Assembly: GCF_000971195.1 (NCBI RefSeq)
Contig: NZ_BBLZ01000004.1
Location: forward strand, 310,001 to 374,000
DNA: 64,000 bases
Direction of reading: 5' to 3'
From: Demequina soli
GTDB lineage: Bacteria > Actinomycetota > Actinomycetes > Actinomycetales > Demequinaceae
The position numbers were made by a program, and so were the translations under genes. Below are positions 58,301-64,000 of the stretch, in pieces. The stretch's first letter is position 1. Each line of letters begins with the position of its first letter. Under the pieces are notes generated by a model. The model was not told the origin of the DNA. It saw only the letters and a list, made by a program, of their open reading frames with translations, and ran no database searches.

Positions 58301-59832
58301 TGCGCGAACATCTGCACGAAGTAGTCGAACAGCAGGCGCGGCCGCTGCGACAGGACCGCGATCGGGGTGTCGGAGCCCATCGCGCCGATCGGCTCGACAC
58401 CCTCGCGGGCCATCGGTGCGAGCAGGATCTTGAGCTCCTCCTCGCTGTAGCCGAAGGCGCGCTGACGGCGCTGGACCGAGCGGGCCGAGTGGGAGATGTG
58501 CTCGCGGTCGGGCACCTCGGACAGGCGGATCGCGTTGTCGGCGACCCACTGCTCGTACGGCTGCTCCTCCGCGAGGGCGGACTTGATCTCCTCGTCCTCG
58601 ACGATGCGGCCCGCGCCGGTGTCGACGAGGAACATGCGGCCCGGCTGGAGGCGGCCCTTGCGGATCACCTTCGCGGGGTCGAGGTCGAGCAGGCCGGCCT
58701 CGGAGCCGCACACGACGAGGCCGTCGTCGGTCACCCAGAAGCGTCCGGGGCGCAGGCCGTTGCGGTCGAGCGTGGCGCCGATGACGGTGCCGTCGGTGAA
58801 GTGCAGCGCGGCGGGGCCGTCCCACGGCTCCATGAGCGCCGAGTGGTACTCGTAGAAGGCGCGGCGGGCGGGGTCCATCGCCTCGTTGTTCTCCCACGCC
58901 TCGGGGATCATCATGAGCAGCGCGTGCTGGATGGGCCGGCCGCCCAGGTGCAGCAGCTCGAGGACCTCGTCGAAGGACGCGGTGTCGGACGCGGAGGGCG
59001 TGCACACCGGCATGAGCGGCGCGAGGTCGCCCAGCAGCTCGGAGCGCAGCATGCCCTCGCGCGCGGCCATCCAGTTGCGGTTGCCGCGGACGGTGTTGAT
59101 CTCGCCGTTGTGCGCGATGCCGCGCAGCGGCTGCGCGAGCGGCCACGACGGGAACGTGTTGGTCGAGAAGCGCGAGTGCACGAGCGCGAGCTCGGACGCG
59201 AACAGCGGGTGCGTGACGTCCGGGAAGACCTGCTCGAGCTGGTAGGTCGTGAGCATGCCCTTGTACGTGAGGGTGCGCGACGACAGCGACGCGAAGAAGG
59301 GGCCGCCAGCGTTCTCGGCGCGCTTGCGCACACGGTAGGCGCGGCGGTCGAGGTCGATCCCGGACACCCCGTCGACCGCGAGGAAGACCTGGCGGAACGT
59401 CGGCATGGCGCCGCGGGCGCTCGGGCCGAGCGGCTCGGGGTTGGTGGGCACGTCGCGCCAGCCGAGGACGGTCACGCCCTCCTGGTCCGCGGCGGACTCG
59501 AACGCGGCCACCTCGGCGGCCTCGGAGCCGGGCGTGAGGAACGCGATGCCGACGGCGTACTCCCCCGCCTCGGGCAGCTCGAACGGGGCGACCTCGCGCA
59601 GGAACGCATCGGGCACCTGGGTGAGGAGGCCCGCGCCGTCGCCGGTCTCCGTCTCGGCGCCGACGGCGCCGCGGTGCTCGAGGTTCTTCAGCGCGGTGAG
59701 GCCGGCATCGACGATGTCCCGGCCCGCCGTCCCGCGCAGGGTCGCCACGAAGGCGACGCCGCACGCGTCGTGCTCGTACGCGGGGTCGTAGAGCCCCGTC
59801 GCAGGCTGGGGAGCGCCAAGATGCGCGACCAT
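55297..59832 (-). CDS. gltB: Glutamate synthase [NADPH] large subunit
   Basis: GltB converts glutamine and 2-oxoglutarate to two glutamates. The roughly 1511-residue protein has an N-terminal Ntn-type glutaminase whose catalytic Cys (HDACGVAF, residue about 24) would be exposed by removal of a short propeptide, a central domain, the FMN/2-oxoglutarate barrel (GEGGEP and [10 protein letters not shown]), the 3Fe-4S Cys set [12 protein letters not shown], and the GXGXG beta-helix ([21 protein letters not shown]). ATG 59832 is used; a GTG one codon upstream is possible. AAGGAC is the likely ribosome binding site. Confidence 0.95.
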   Translation of the reverse strand: MVAHLGAPQPATGLYDPAYEHDACGVAFVATLRGTAGRDIVDAGLTALKNLEHRGAVGAETETGDGAGLLTQVPDAFLREVAPFELPEAGEYAVGIAFLTPGSEAAEVAAFESAADQEGVTVLGWRDVPTNPEPLGPSARGAMPTFRQVFLAVDGVSGIDLDRRAYRVRKRAENAGGPFFASLSSRTLTYKGMLTTYQLEQVFPDVTHPLFASELALVHSRFSTNTFPSWPLAQPLRGIAHNGEINTVRGNRNWMAAREGMLRSELLGDLAPLMPVCTPSASDTASFDEVLELLHLGGRPIQHALLMMIPEAWENNEAMDPARRAFYEYHSALMEPWDGPAALHFTDGTVIGATLDRNGLRPGRFWVTDDGLVVCGSEAGLLDLDPAKVIRKGRLQPGRMFLVDTGAGRIVEDEEIKSALAEEQPYEQWVADNAIRLSEVPDREHISHSARSVQRRQRAFGYSEEELKILLAPMAREGVEPIGAMGSDTPIAVLSQRPRLLFDYFVQMFAQVTNPPLDSIREEIVTAIGGALGPEPNLLDATPEHARKIIIDFPVIDNDELAKILHIDRDPKRRGVFSARKIRGLYPVKGGAEALDQRLSEIFREVDEAIEDGVSFLVLSDRDANPDLAPIPSLLLTSAVHHYLVRTHRRTQLSMVVEAGDVREVHHVALLIGYGAGCVNPYLAMETVEDLANRGYLGDVTPEKATRNLIKALGKGVLKIMSKMGISTMASYRGAQVFEAIGLSKELVDLHFNGTPSQIDGVGLDVVAAEVAARHADAYPASGELPPHQRLRTGGEYQWRRDGEEHLFDPETVFKLQHSTRTRRYDVFQEYTDRVDEQSKRLMTLRGLLELNSGLPAVDIDEVEPISEIVKRFNTGAMSYGSISQEAHETLAIAMNRLGGRSNTGEGGEPVERLYDPERRSAIKQIASGRFGVTSEYLVNADDIQIKLAQGAKPGEGGQLPGNKVYPWVAETRHATPGVGLISPPPHHDIYSIEDLKQLIHDAKNANPKARVHVKLVAEVGVGTIAAGVAKCKSDVVLISGHDGGTGASPLNSLKHAGAPWEIGLADTQQTLVLNDLRDRIVVQVDGQMKTGRDVVIAALLGAEEFGFATAPLVVEGCIMMRVCHLDTCPVGVATQNPELRSRFSGKPEFVETFFEFIATQVREHLAALGFRSIAEAVGHVEALETRAAIAHWKAQGLDLAPILARPKAGAALMNSTTQDHGLDEALDNTLIAQAQPALERGEPVRIVSDVRNINRTVGTMLGYEVTRRYRGEGLADDTIDVTFRGSAGQSFGAFVPRGITLRLEGDANDYVAKGLSGGRIVVRPARESMLDETRDVIAGNVVGYGATGGEILLRGQVGERFLVRNSGVTAVVSGVGDHGLEYMTGGTAVILGRTGRNLGAGMSGGTAYVLDLRPERVNAQSVASGELTLSPLDPEDQVIVRTLVERFEAETHSPVARELLADWPMTVARFTRILPAQYARVREALSELDARGGDLTAPGAWAEFLEVTGG

Positions 59833-59848
59833 CACACCGTCCTTAAGC

Positions 59849-59922
59849 GTCCCCGGGAGTACGGGGACATTCGTAGATTTCGGGGCGCCGTCGACCCGGT
59901 GTTGACACGGGCGTTCAGCCTA
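59849..59922 (-). promoter_or_regulatory. gltB leader: -10 box (TAGGCT) and leader hairpin
   Basis: On the minus strand TAGGCT (59917-59922) lies about 85 bp before gltB. Within the leader, GTCCCC and GGGGAC (59849-59854 and 59863-59868) form a small hairpin just upstream of the ribosome binding site. Nitrogen control of gltBD is expected but no clear GlnR site was recognised. Confidence 0.4.
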
Positions 59923-59954
59923 CCGCGAACGACGGCAGGCGCGGAATCCCGTGC

Positions 59955-60884
59955 TCAGGCCCCGGTGGGGCCGTCACCCTGGGTGTCGGCGACATCAGAC
60001 GTTCCATCGACGCCAGGCGCAGCATCGTCCTCGGGGTGGGAGGCGGGCGCCGCGAGCAGCGACCGGTCCGGTCGCTCGGGCGCCTTGCGCTGCCGCCATC
60101 CTAGGCCCACGAACGCGCCGATGGCGCCGAGCAGCACGACGACCGACACCCACTCGTTGATCCGGAGACCCAGGACCGTGACCGCCTCGTCGATGCGCAG
60201 GTGCTCGATCCAGATGCGTCCCGACACGTACACGATGACGTACAGCCAGAACACGCGGCCGCCGTACAGCTTGAGACGGCGGTCGAGGTAGATGATGAGC
60301 GCCGCGCCGGCGAGGTTCCACAGCAGCTCGTAGAGGAACGTCGGGTGGAACGTCGCGAACTGCGCGTAGCCGTCCGGGCGGAAGGCGGGGTCGATCTCGA
60401 GGCCCCACGGCAGCGTGGTGGGGCCGCCGAAGAGCTCCTGGTTGAAGTAGTTGCCCATGCGGCCGATCGCCTGTGCGATGAGCACGCCGGGCGCCGCGGA
60501 GTCCGCGAAGGCCGTGAAGCTCACGCCCGCACGCCGGGCGCCGATGTACGCGCCGAGCGCCCCGAGCGCGATCGCGCCCCAGATGCCCAGGCCGCCGTTC
60601 CAGATCTTGAGCGCGTCCCACGGGTGCCCGTTCGGCCCCCAGTACGGGGCCGGCGTGCTGATGACGTGGTAGATCCGCCCGCCGACGATCCCGAACGGGA
60701 TCGCCCAGAACGCGATGTCGTAGACGGCCTCGGGGTCGCCGCCGCGCTCGACCCAGCGCCGCGTGGTGAGCCACACGGCCACCACGATGCCGAGCATGAT
60801 CCAGAGCGCGTAGGCGTGGATGGTGAGCGGGCCGATCGAGAACGAGCTCCACTCGATGGGCGGGCTGGGGATGAAGGTCCTCAC
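59955..60884 (-). CDS. lgt: Prolipoprotein diacylglyceryl transferase
   Basis: Lgt adds diacylglycerol to the lipobox Cys of prolipoproteins, the step needed for the binding lipoprotein seen in this window. From GTG 60884 the 309-residue protein has about seven helices, the signature GRMGNYFNQELFGGPTTLPWG with essential Arg and Asn, HPTFLYELLWN, and GRIWIEHLRID. The C-terminal ~45 residues are a charged, Asp/Pro-rich tail typical of actinobacterial Lgt. The GTG overlaps the trpA stop (GTGA); lgt after trpA is a conserved actinobacterial order. Confidence 0.94.
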   Translation of the reverse strand: MRTFIPSPPIEWSSFSIGPLTIHAYALWIMLGIVVAVWLTTRRWVERGGDPEAVYDIAFWAIPFGIVGGRIYHVISTPAPYWGPNGHPWDALKIWNGGLGIWGAIALGALGAYIGARRAGVSFTAFADSAAPGVLIAQAIGRMGNYFNQELFGGPTTLPWGLEIDPAFRPDGYAQFATFHPTFLYELLWNLAGAALIIYLDRRLKLYGGRVFWLYVIVYVSGRIWIEHLRIDEAVTVLGLRINEWVSVVVLLGAIGAFVGLGWRQRKAPERPDRSLLAAPASHPEDDAAPGVDGTSDVADTQGDGPTGA

Positions 60885-61669
60885 GCGGCCGACCTCACGC
60901 CCGCCGCGAGCTCGGCCACCTTGGCGCGCAGGCGCTCGAGGTCGCCCTCGTCGCCCAGGGCGCGGACGAAGGCCGTGCCGACGATGACGCCGTCGGCGAA
61001 GCCGGCGACCTCGGCCGCCTGCTCGCCGGTGGACACGCCCACGCCGATGCAGACGCGCTCGGCACCGGCCTCGCGTGCCTCGCGGACCACCCGCTCGGCC
61101 GCGTCGCCCAGCGCGGCGCGCTCGCCCGTCACGCCCATGAGCGGGGTGGCGTACACGAAGCCGCGCGTGGCGTCGCACGTGAGCCGCATGCGCTCGCGCG
61201 TCGTGGACGGGGCGACCAGGAAGATCGTGTCGACCTCCGCCGCGCGCGCCGCGTCCACCCACTCGGGGGCGGCGTCCGGGGTGAGGTCGGGCGTGATGAC
61301 GCCCGCGCCCCCGGCGGCCCTGAGGTCGGCGGCGAAGCGGTCCCAACCACGCTGGAGCATGAGGTTCGCGTAGCTCATCACGACCGGCACCGCGCCCGCC
61401 TCCGCGACCGCGCGCACGGCGACGAACGCATCGTCCACCGTGACGCCGCGCTCGAGCGCGACCGCGGCCGCGTGCTGGATCACGGGGCCGTCGAGCACCG
61501 GGTCGGAGTACGGGGGGCCGACTTCGACCACATCGCAGCCGGCCTCCACCAGCACGCGCATGGCGGCGATCGACGTCTCGACGTCGGGGTAGCCGACGGG
61601 CAGGTAGCCGACGAGCGCGGCGCGCCCCTCGGCCTTGCACGCGTCGAGGCGGTCGGTCAGGGCGCTCAC
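60881..61669 (-). CDS. trpA: Tryptophan synthase alpha subunit
   Basis: TrpA cleaves indole-3-glycerol phosphate to indole and glyceraldehyde-3-phosphate. The 262-residue TIM barrel has [31 protein letters not shown] with catalytic Glu and Asp, and the phosphate site [19 protein letters not shown] 61669 overlaps the trpB stop by 4 bp. Confidence 0.96.
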   Translation of the reverse strand: MSALTDRLDACKAEGRAALVGYLPVGYPDVETSIAAMRVLVEAGCDVVEVGPPYSDPVLDGPVIQHAAAVALERGVTVDDAFVAVRAVAEAGAVPVVMSYANLMLQRGWDRFAADLRAAGGAGVITPDLTPDAAPEWVDAARAAEVDTIFLVAPSTTRERMRLTCDATRGFVYATPLMGVTGERAALGDAAERVVREAREAGAERVCIGVGVSTGEQAAEVAGFADGVIVGTAFVRALGDEGDLERLRAKVAELAAGVRSAA

Positions 61670-62874
61670 GCGTCCTCCTCCGGGAGCATGTCGAACCAGC
61701 GGGCGGCCTGCTCCACATCCTTGTCGCCGCGCCCCGACAGGGTCACGAGCAGCGTGGCGCCGGGACCCAGCTCCTTGCCGAGCCGGATCGCCCCGGCGAG
61801 GGCGTGCGCGGACTCGATGGCGGGCAGGATGCCCTCGGTGCGGGTGAGCAGGCGGAAGGCCTCCATGGCCTCGGCATCGGTGACGGGCCAGTACTCGGCG
61901 CGGCCGATGCTCGACAGCCATGTGTGCTCGGGGCCGACGCCCGGGTAGTCCAGGCCGGCCGAGATCGAGTGGGAGGGCTGCGTCTGGCCGTCGGCGTCCT
62001 GGAGGATGTACGACAGCGAGCCGTGGAGGATGCCGGGGCGGCCGCCCGTCAGGGTCGCCGCGTGGCGTCCCGTCTCGACCCCATCGCCCGCGGCCTCGCA
62101 GCCGATAAGCCGGACCGATGCATCGTCCAGGAAGGCGTCGAACGAGCCGATCGCGTTGGAGCCGCCGCCCACGCACGCGAGGACGGCGTCGGGCAGTCCG
62201 CCGAGGGCGAGCATCTGCTCGCGCGCCTCGACCGAGATGACGCGCTGGAAGTCGCGCACCATCGCCGGGAAGGGGTGCGGGCCGGCCGCGGTGCCGAACA
62301 CGTAGTTGGTGGTGTCGACGTTGGCGACCCAGTCGCGGAACGCCTCGTTGATGGCGTCGCGCAGGGTGCGGGTGCCGGTCGCGACGGGGATCACCTCGGC
62401 GCCGAGCAGGCGCATGCGGGCGACGTTGAGCGACTGGCGCTCGGTGTCCTCCTCGCCCATGTAGATGACGCACTCGAGGTCCATGAGCGCCGCCGCGGTC
62501 GCGGTCGCGACGCCGTGCTGGCCGGCGCCGGTCTCGGCGATCACGCGGGACTTGCCCAGGCGCTTGGTGAGCAGCGCCTGGCCGAGCACGTTGTTGATCT
62601 TGTGCGAGCCGGTGTGGTTGAGGTCCTCGCGCTTGAGGAACACGCGGGCGCCGCCGGCGTGGGCGGCGAAGCGGGGCACCTCGGTGACGATGCTGGGGCG
62701 GCCCGTGTAGTCGCGGGCGAGGCGCTCGAGCTCGCCGGTGAAGGCGGGGTCGATGCGCGCCTTGTCGTACGCGTCGGTGAGCTCGTCGAGGGCCGCCATG
62801 AGGGCCTCGGGCACGAAGCGCCCGCCGAACTCGCCGAAGAAGGGCCCCGGGGCCGACTGGAGCGAGCCCGTCAC
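61666..62874 (-). CDS. trpB: Tryptophan synthase beta subunit
   Basis: TrpB joins indole and serine with pyridoxal phosphate. The 402-residue protein has the PLP-lysine motif [13 protein letters not shown] (Lys92), [10 protein letters not shown], the phosphate loop VGGGSNAIG, and the monovalent-cation region. Glu in AETGAGQHG is the catalytic acid. GTG 62874 overlaps the trpC stop; the upstream frame has no family sequence. Standard TrpB1, which works with TrpA. Confidence 0.96.
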   Translation of the reverse strand: MTGSLQSAPGPFFGEFGGRFVPEALMAALDELTDAYDKARIDPAFTGELERLARDYTGRPSIVTEVPRFAAHAGGARVFLKREDLNHTGSHKINNVLGQALLTKRLGKSRVIAETGAGQHGVATATAAALMDLECVIYMGEEDTERQSLNVARMRLLGAEVIPVATGTRTLRDAINEAFRDWVANVDTTNYVFGTAAGPHPFPAMVRDFQRVISVEAREQMLALGGLPDAVLACVGGGSNAIGSFDAFLDDASVRLIGCEAAGDGVETGRHAATLTGGRPGILHGSLSYILQDADGQTQPSHSISAGLDYPGVGPEHTWLSSIGRAEYWPVTDAEAMEAFRLLTRTEGILPAIESAHALAGAIRLGKELGPGATLLVTLSGRGDKDVEQAARWFDMLPEEDA

Positions 62875-63680
62875 GGACGAACCGAACGCAGCGCGGGGTG
62901 GGCGCCGGCGGCGACCATCTCCGCCACGGTCGCGCGCGGGTCGCGGTCCTTGACCAGCGCCTCTCCGCACAGCACGGCGTCGGCGCCCAGGCGGGCGTAC
63001 TCGACCACGTCGTGGCTGTCGCGGATGCCCGACTCGGCGATCTTGAGGATGCCGTCGGGGATGTGCGGGGCGACACGCGCGAACGTGGTGCGGTCGACCT
63101 CGAGCGTGCGCAGGTTGCGGGCGTTGACCCCGATGACCGTCGCGCCGGCGTCGGCGGCACGCTTGGCCTCCTCCGCATCGTGCACCTCGACGAGCGCGAG
63201 CATGCCGAGCGAGTGGACGCGCTCGACCAGGCTCTCGAGCGCGAGCTGCTCGAGCGCCGCGACGATGAGCAGGACGACGTCCGCGCCGTGGGCGCGCGCC
63301 TCCCACACCTGGTAGGGGGTGACGATGAAGTCCTTGCGCAGGATGGGGATGTCCACCTTCGCGCGGACCGCGTCGAGGTCCGTGAGCGAGCCGTTGAAGC
63401 GGCGCTGCTCGGTGAGCACGGAGATGACCGACGCGCCGCCGGCGGCGTACTCGGTGGCGAGCAGCGCCGGGTCGGCGATGTCGGCGAGCTCGCCCTTCGA
63501 CGGGCTCGAGCGCTTCACCTCCGCGATGATGCCCACCTCGTCGCGGGCCAGCACGGCCCGGGCGTCGAGGGCGCTCGGGAGGCGCGCGGCGCGCTCCTTG
63601 AGCTGGTCCATGGAGGTGAGCTCCTGGCGGACCGCGAGGTCCTCGAGCACACCTCCCACGATGCTGTCGAGAACGCTCAT
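62871..63680 (-). CDS. trpC: Indole-3-glycerol phosphate synthase
   Basis: TrpC closes the indole ring from carboxyphenylaminodeoxyribulose phosphate. From ATG 63680 the 269-residue barrel has [15 protein letters not shown] with catalytic Lys, [23 protein letters not shown] and [16 protein letters not shown] 63680 gives the usual MSVLDSI N-terminus and has GGGTGG upstream. An in-frame ATG at 63695 lies 7 nt after a TAGCAT box and would be a leaderless start adding five residues; either may be used. trpE, trpD and trpF are not in the window. Confidence 0.95.
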   Translation of the reverse strand: MSVLDSIVGGVLEDLAVRQELTSMDQLKERAARLPSALDARAVLARDEVGIIAEVKRSSPSKGELADIADPALLATEYAAGGASVISVLTEQRRFNGSLTDLDAVRAKVDIPILRKDFIVTPYQVWEARAHGADVVLLIVAALEQLALESLVERVHSLGMLALVEVHDAEEAKRAADAGATVIGVNARNLRTLEVDRTTFARVAPHIPDGILKIAESGIRDSHDVVEYARLGADAVLCGEALVKDRDPRATVAEMVAAGAHPALRSVRP

Positions 63681-63702
63681 TCCACCCTCTCCCATAGCGG
63701 TC

Positions 63703-63708
63703 ATGCTA
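63703..63708 (-). promoter_or_regulatory. Candidate -10 box (TAGCAT) for trpC-trpB-trpA-lgt
   Basis: TAGCAT on the minus strand ends 7 nt before the ATG at 63695, the leaderless spacing seen elsewhere in the window. It lies in the 78-bp gap after the small membrane protein gene and would let trpCBA-lgt be expressed apart from genes upstream. Confidence 0.45.
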
Positions 63709-63758
63709 CCGCCGTCAAGGGACGCCCAAGGACGCCCCAAGGTTCCGGCACAGGGTGC

Positions 63759-63995
63759 CTAGGCGAGCGGCTGACCGTGGCCGAGCGCGCGCAGGACGGC
63801 GCCGGCGGCGAGCGACACGACGGCGACCCCGATGCCGGCGAAGGTCAGCGGGTGGACCGGGATCGCGATGCCGACGGACATGATCAGGGCTGCGATCACG
63901 AGGCCCACGTTGGTGACCCAGGCGGCGCGCGTCTTGCCGTGGTTGTGCGGCGCGATCTCGGGAAGGTCCTGGGGCTCCAGGTGGATGCTCGACAT
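63759..63995 (-). CDS. Small membrane protein of the HGxxPAAW type
   Basis: A 78-residue protein with a soluble N-terminus containing NHGKTRAAW, then two hydrophobic helices (about residues 28-45 and 50-68). HGKTRAAW matches the HGxxPAAW motif that names this actinobacterial family except that Pro is Arg. Members are found beside trpC in many actinobacteria, often between trpE and trpC, and have no known function. The ATG is 6 bp from the window edge, so its promoter is not visible. Confidence 0.8.
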   Translation of the reverse strand: MSSIHLEPQDLPEIAPHNHGKTRAAWVTNVGLVIAALIMSVGIAIPVHPLTFAGIGVAVVSLAAGAVLRALGHGQPLA

Positions 63996-64000
63996 TGTTG

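Noticed and set aside
54763-60291. A very long open frame antisense to gltB and gltD, and similar long antisense frames opposite most genes
   Set aside because: They are expected in very G+C-rich DNA, where stop codons are rare in alternate frames. They lack recognisable domains and are full of Arg, Ala, His and Pro.

Overview
The window is about 64 kb of very G+C-rich DNA (roughly 70%, by eye), gene-dense and almost entirely chromosomal housekeeping. The gene set points to an Actinomycetota member, most likely Micrococcales: an RbpA-type RNA polymerase-binding protein, WhiA, OpcA next to Zwf, an ANTAR response regulator beside pyruvate kinase, an HGxxPAAW-type small protein beside trpC, and many start codons lying 6-7 nt after a TAnnnT box (leaderless style). 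The genus cannot be told from the sequence alone. There are no rRNA genes, insertion sequences, prophage genes or CRISPR arrays.

Layout. 1-7100: accessory metabolic genes (5'-truncated flavin monooxygenase, SDR, a pyroglutamyl-peptidase homologue lacking its catalytic Cys and His, a deaminase, an MFS permease, an alpha/beta hydrolase, a glycerophosphodiester phosphodiesterase). 7281-16520 (minus): ctaB-xerD, then parA-scpA-scpB-rluB-aroH-tyrA-cmk-plsC-der, with many 4-bp stop/start overlaps. 16677-22195 (plus): tkt, then zwf-opcA-pgl (oxidative pentose phosphate pathway). 22331-34363 (minus): Rdx protein, rbpA, secG, tpiA, pgk, gap, whiA, yvcK, rapZ, uvrC, uvrA, with a perfect LexA box at uvrA. 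34616-35671 (plus): a small membrane protein / winged-helix / YciI cassette with its own palindromic operator. 35823-45053 (minus): terC, uvrB, coaE, rpsA, pfkA, polA. 45072-49257 (plus): thioesterase, then livHMGF; the liv-type binding lipoprotein lies opposite on the minus strand. 51068-52327: pdtaR-like regulator, tRNA-Leu(CAA), mgsA. 52401-63995 (minus): HGxxPAAW-like protein, trpC-trpB-trpA-lgt, gltB-gltD-pyk.

The window therefore gathers central carbon flow (pfkA, tpiA, gap, pgk, pyk, mgsA, zwf, opcA, pgl, tkt), nitrogen assimilation (gltBD), Trp/Phe/Tyr synthesis and nucleotide excision repair. The least explained material is non-coding. A 10-mer, GGACGATGCG, occurs at least 22 times on both strands. 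Five of the six junctions between converging genes carry long paired repeats, mostly inverted and mostly different at each site. Two related ~97-bp inverted-repeat elements bracket zwf-opcA-pgl, and transaldolase is missing from its usual place there. Start sites, promoters and repeat functions are read by eye and are inferences.
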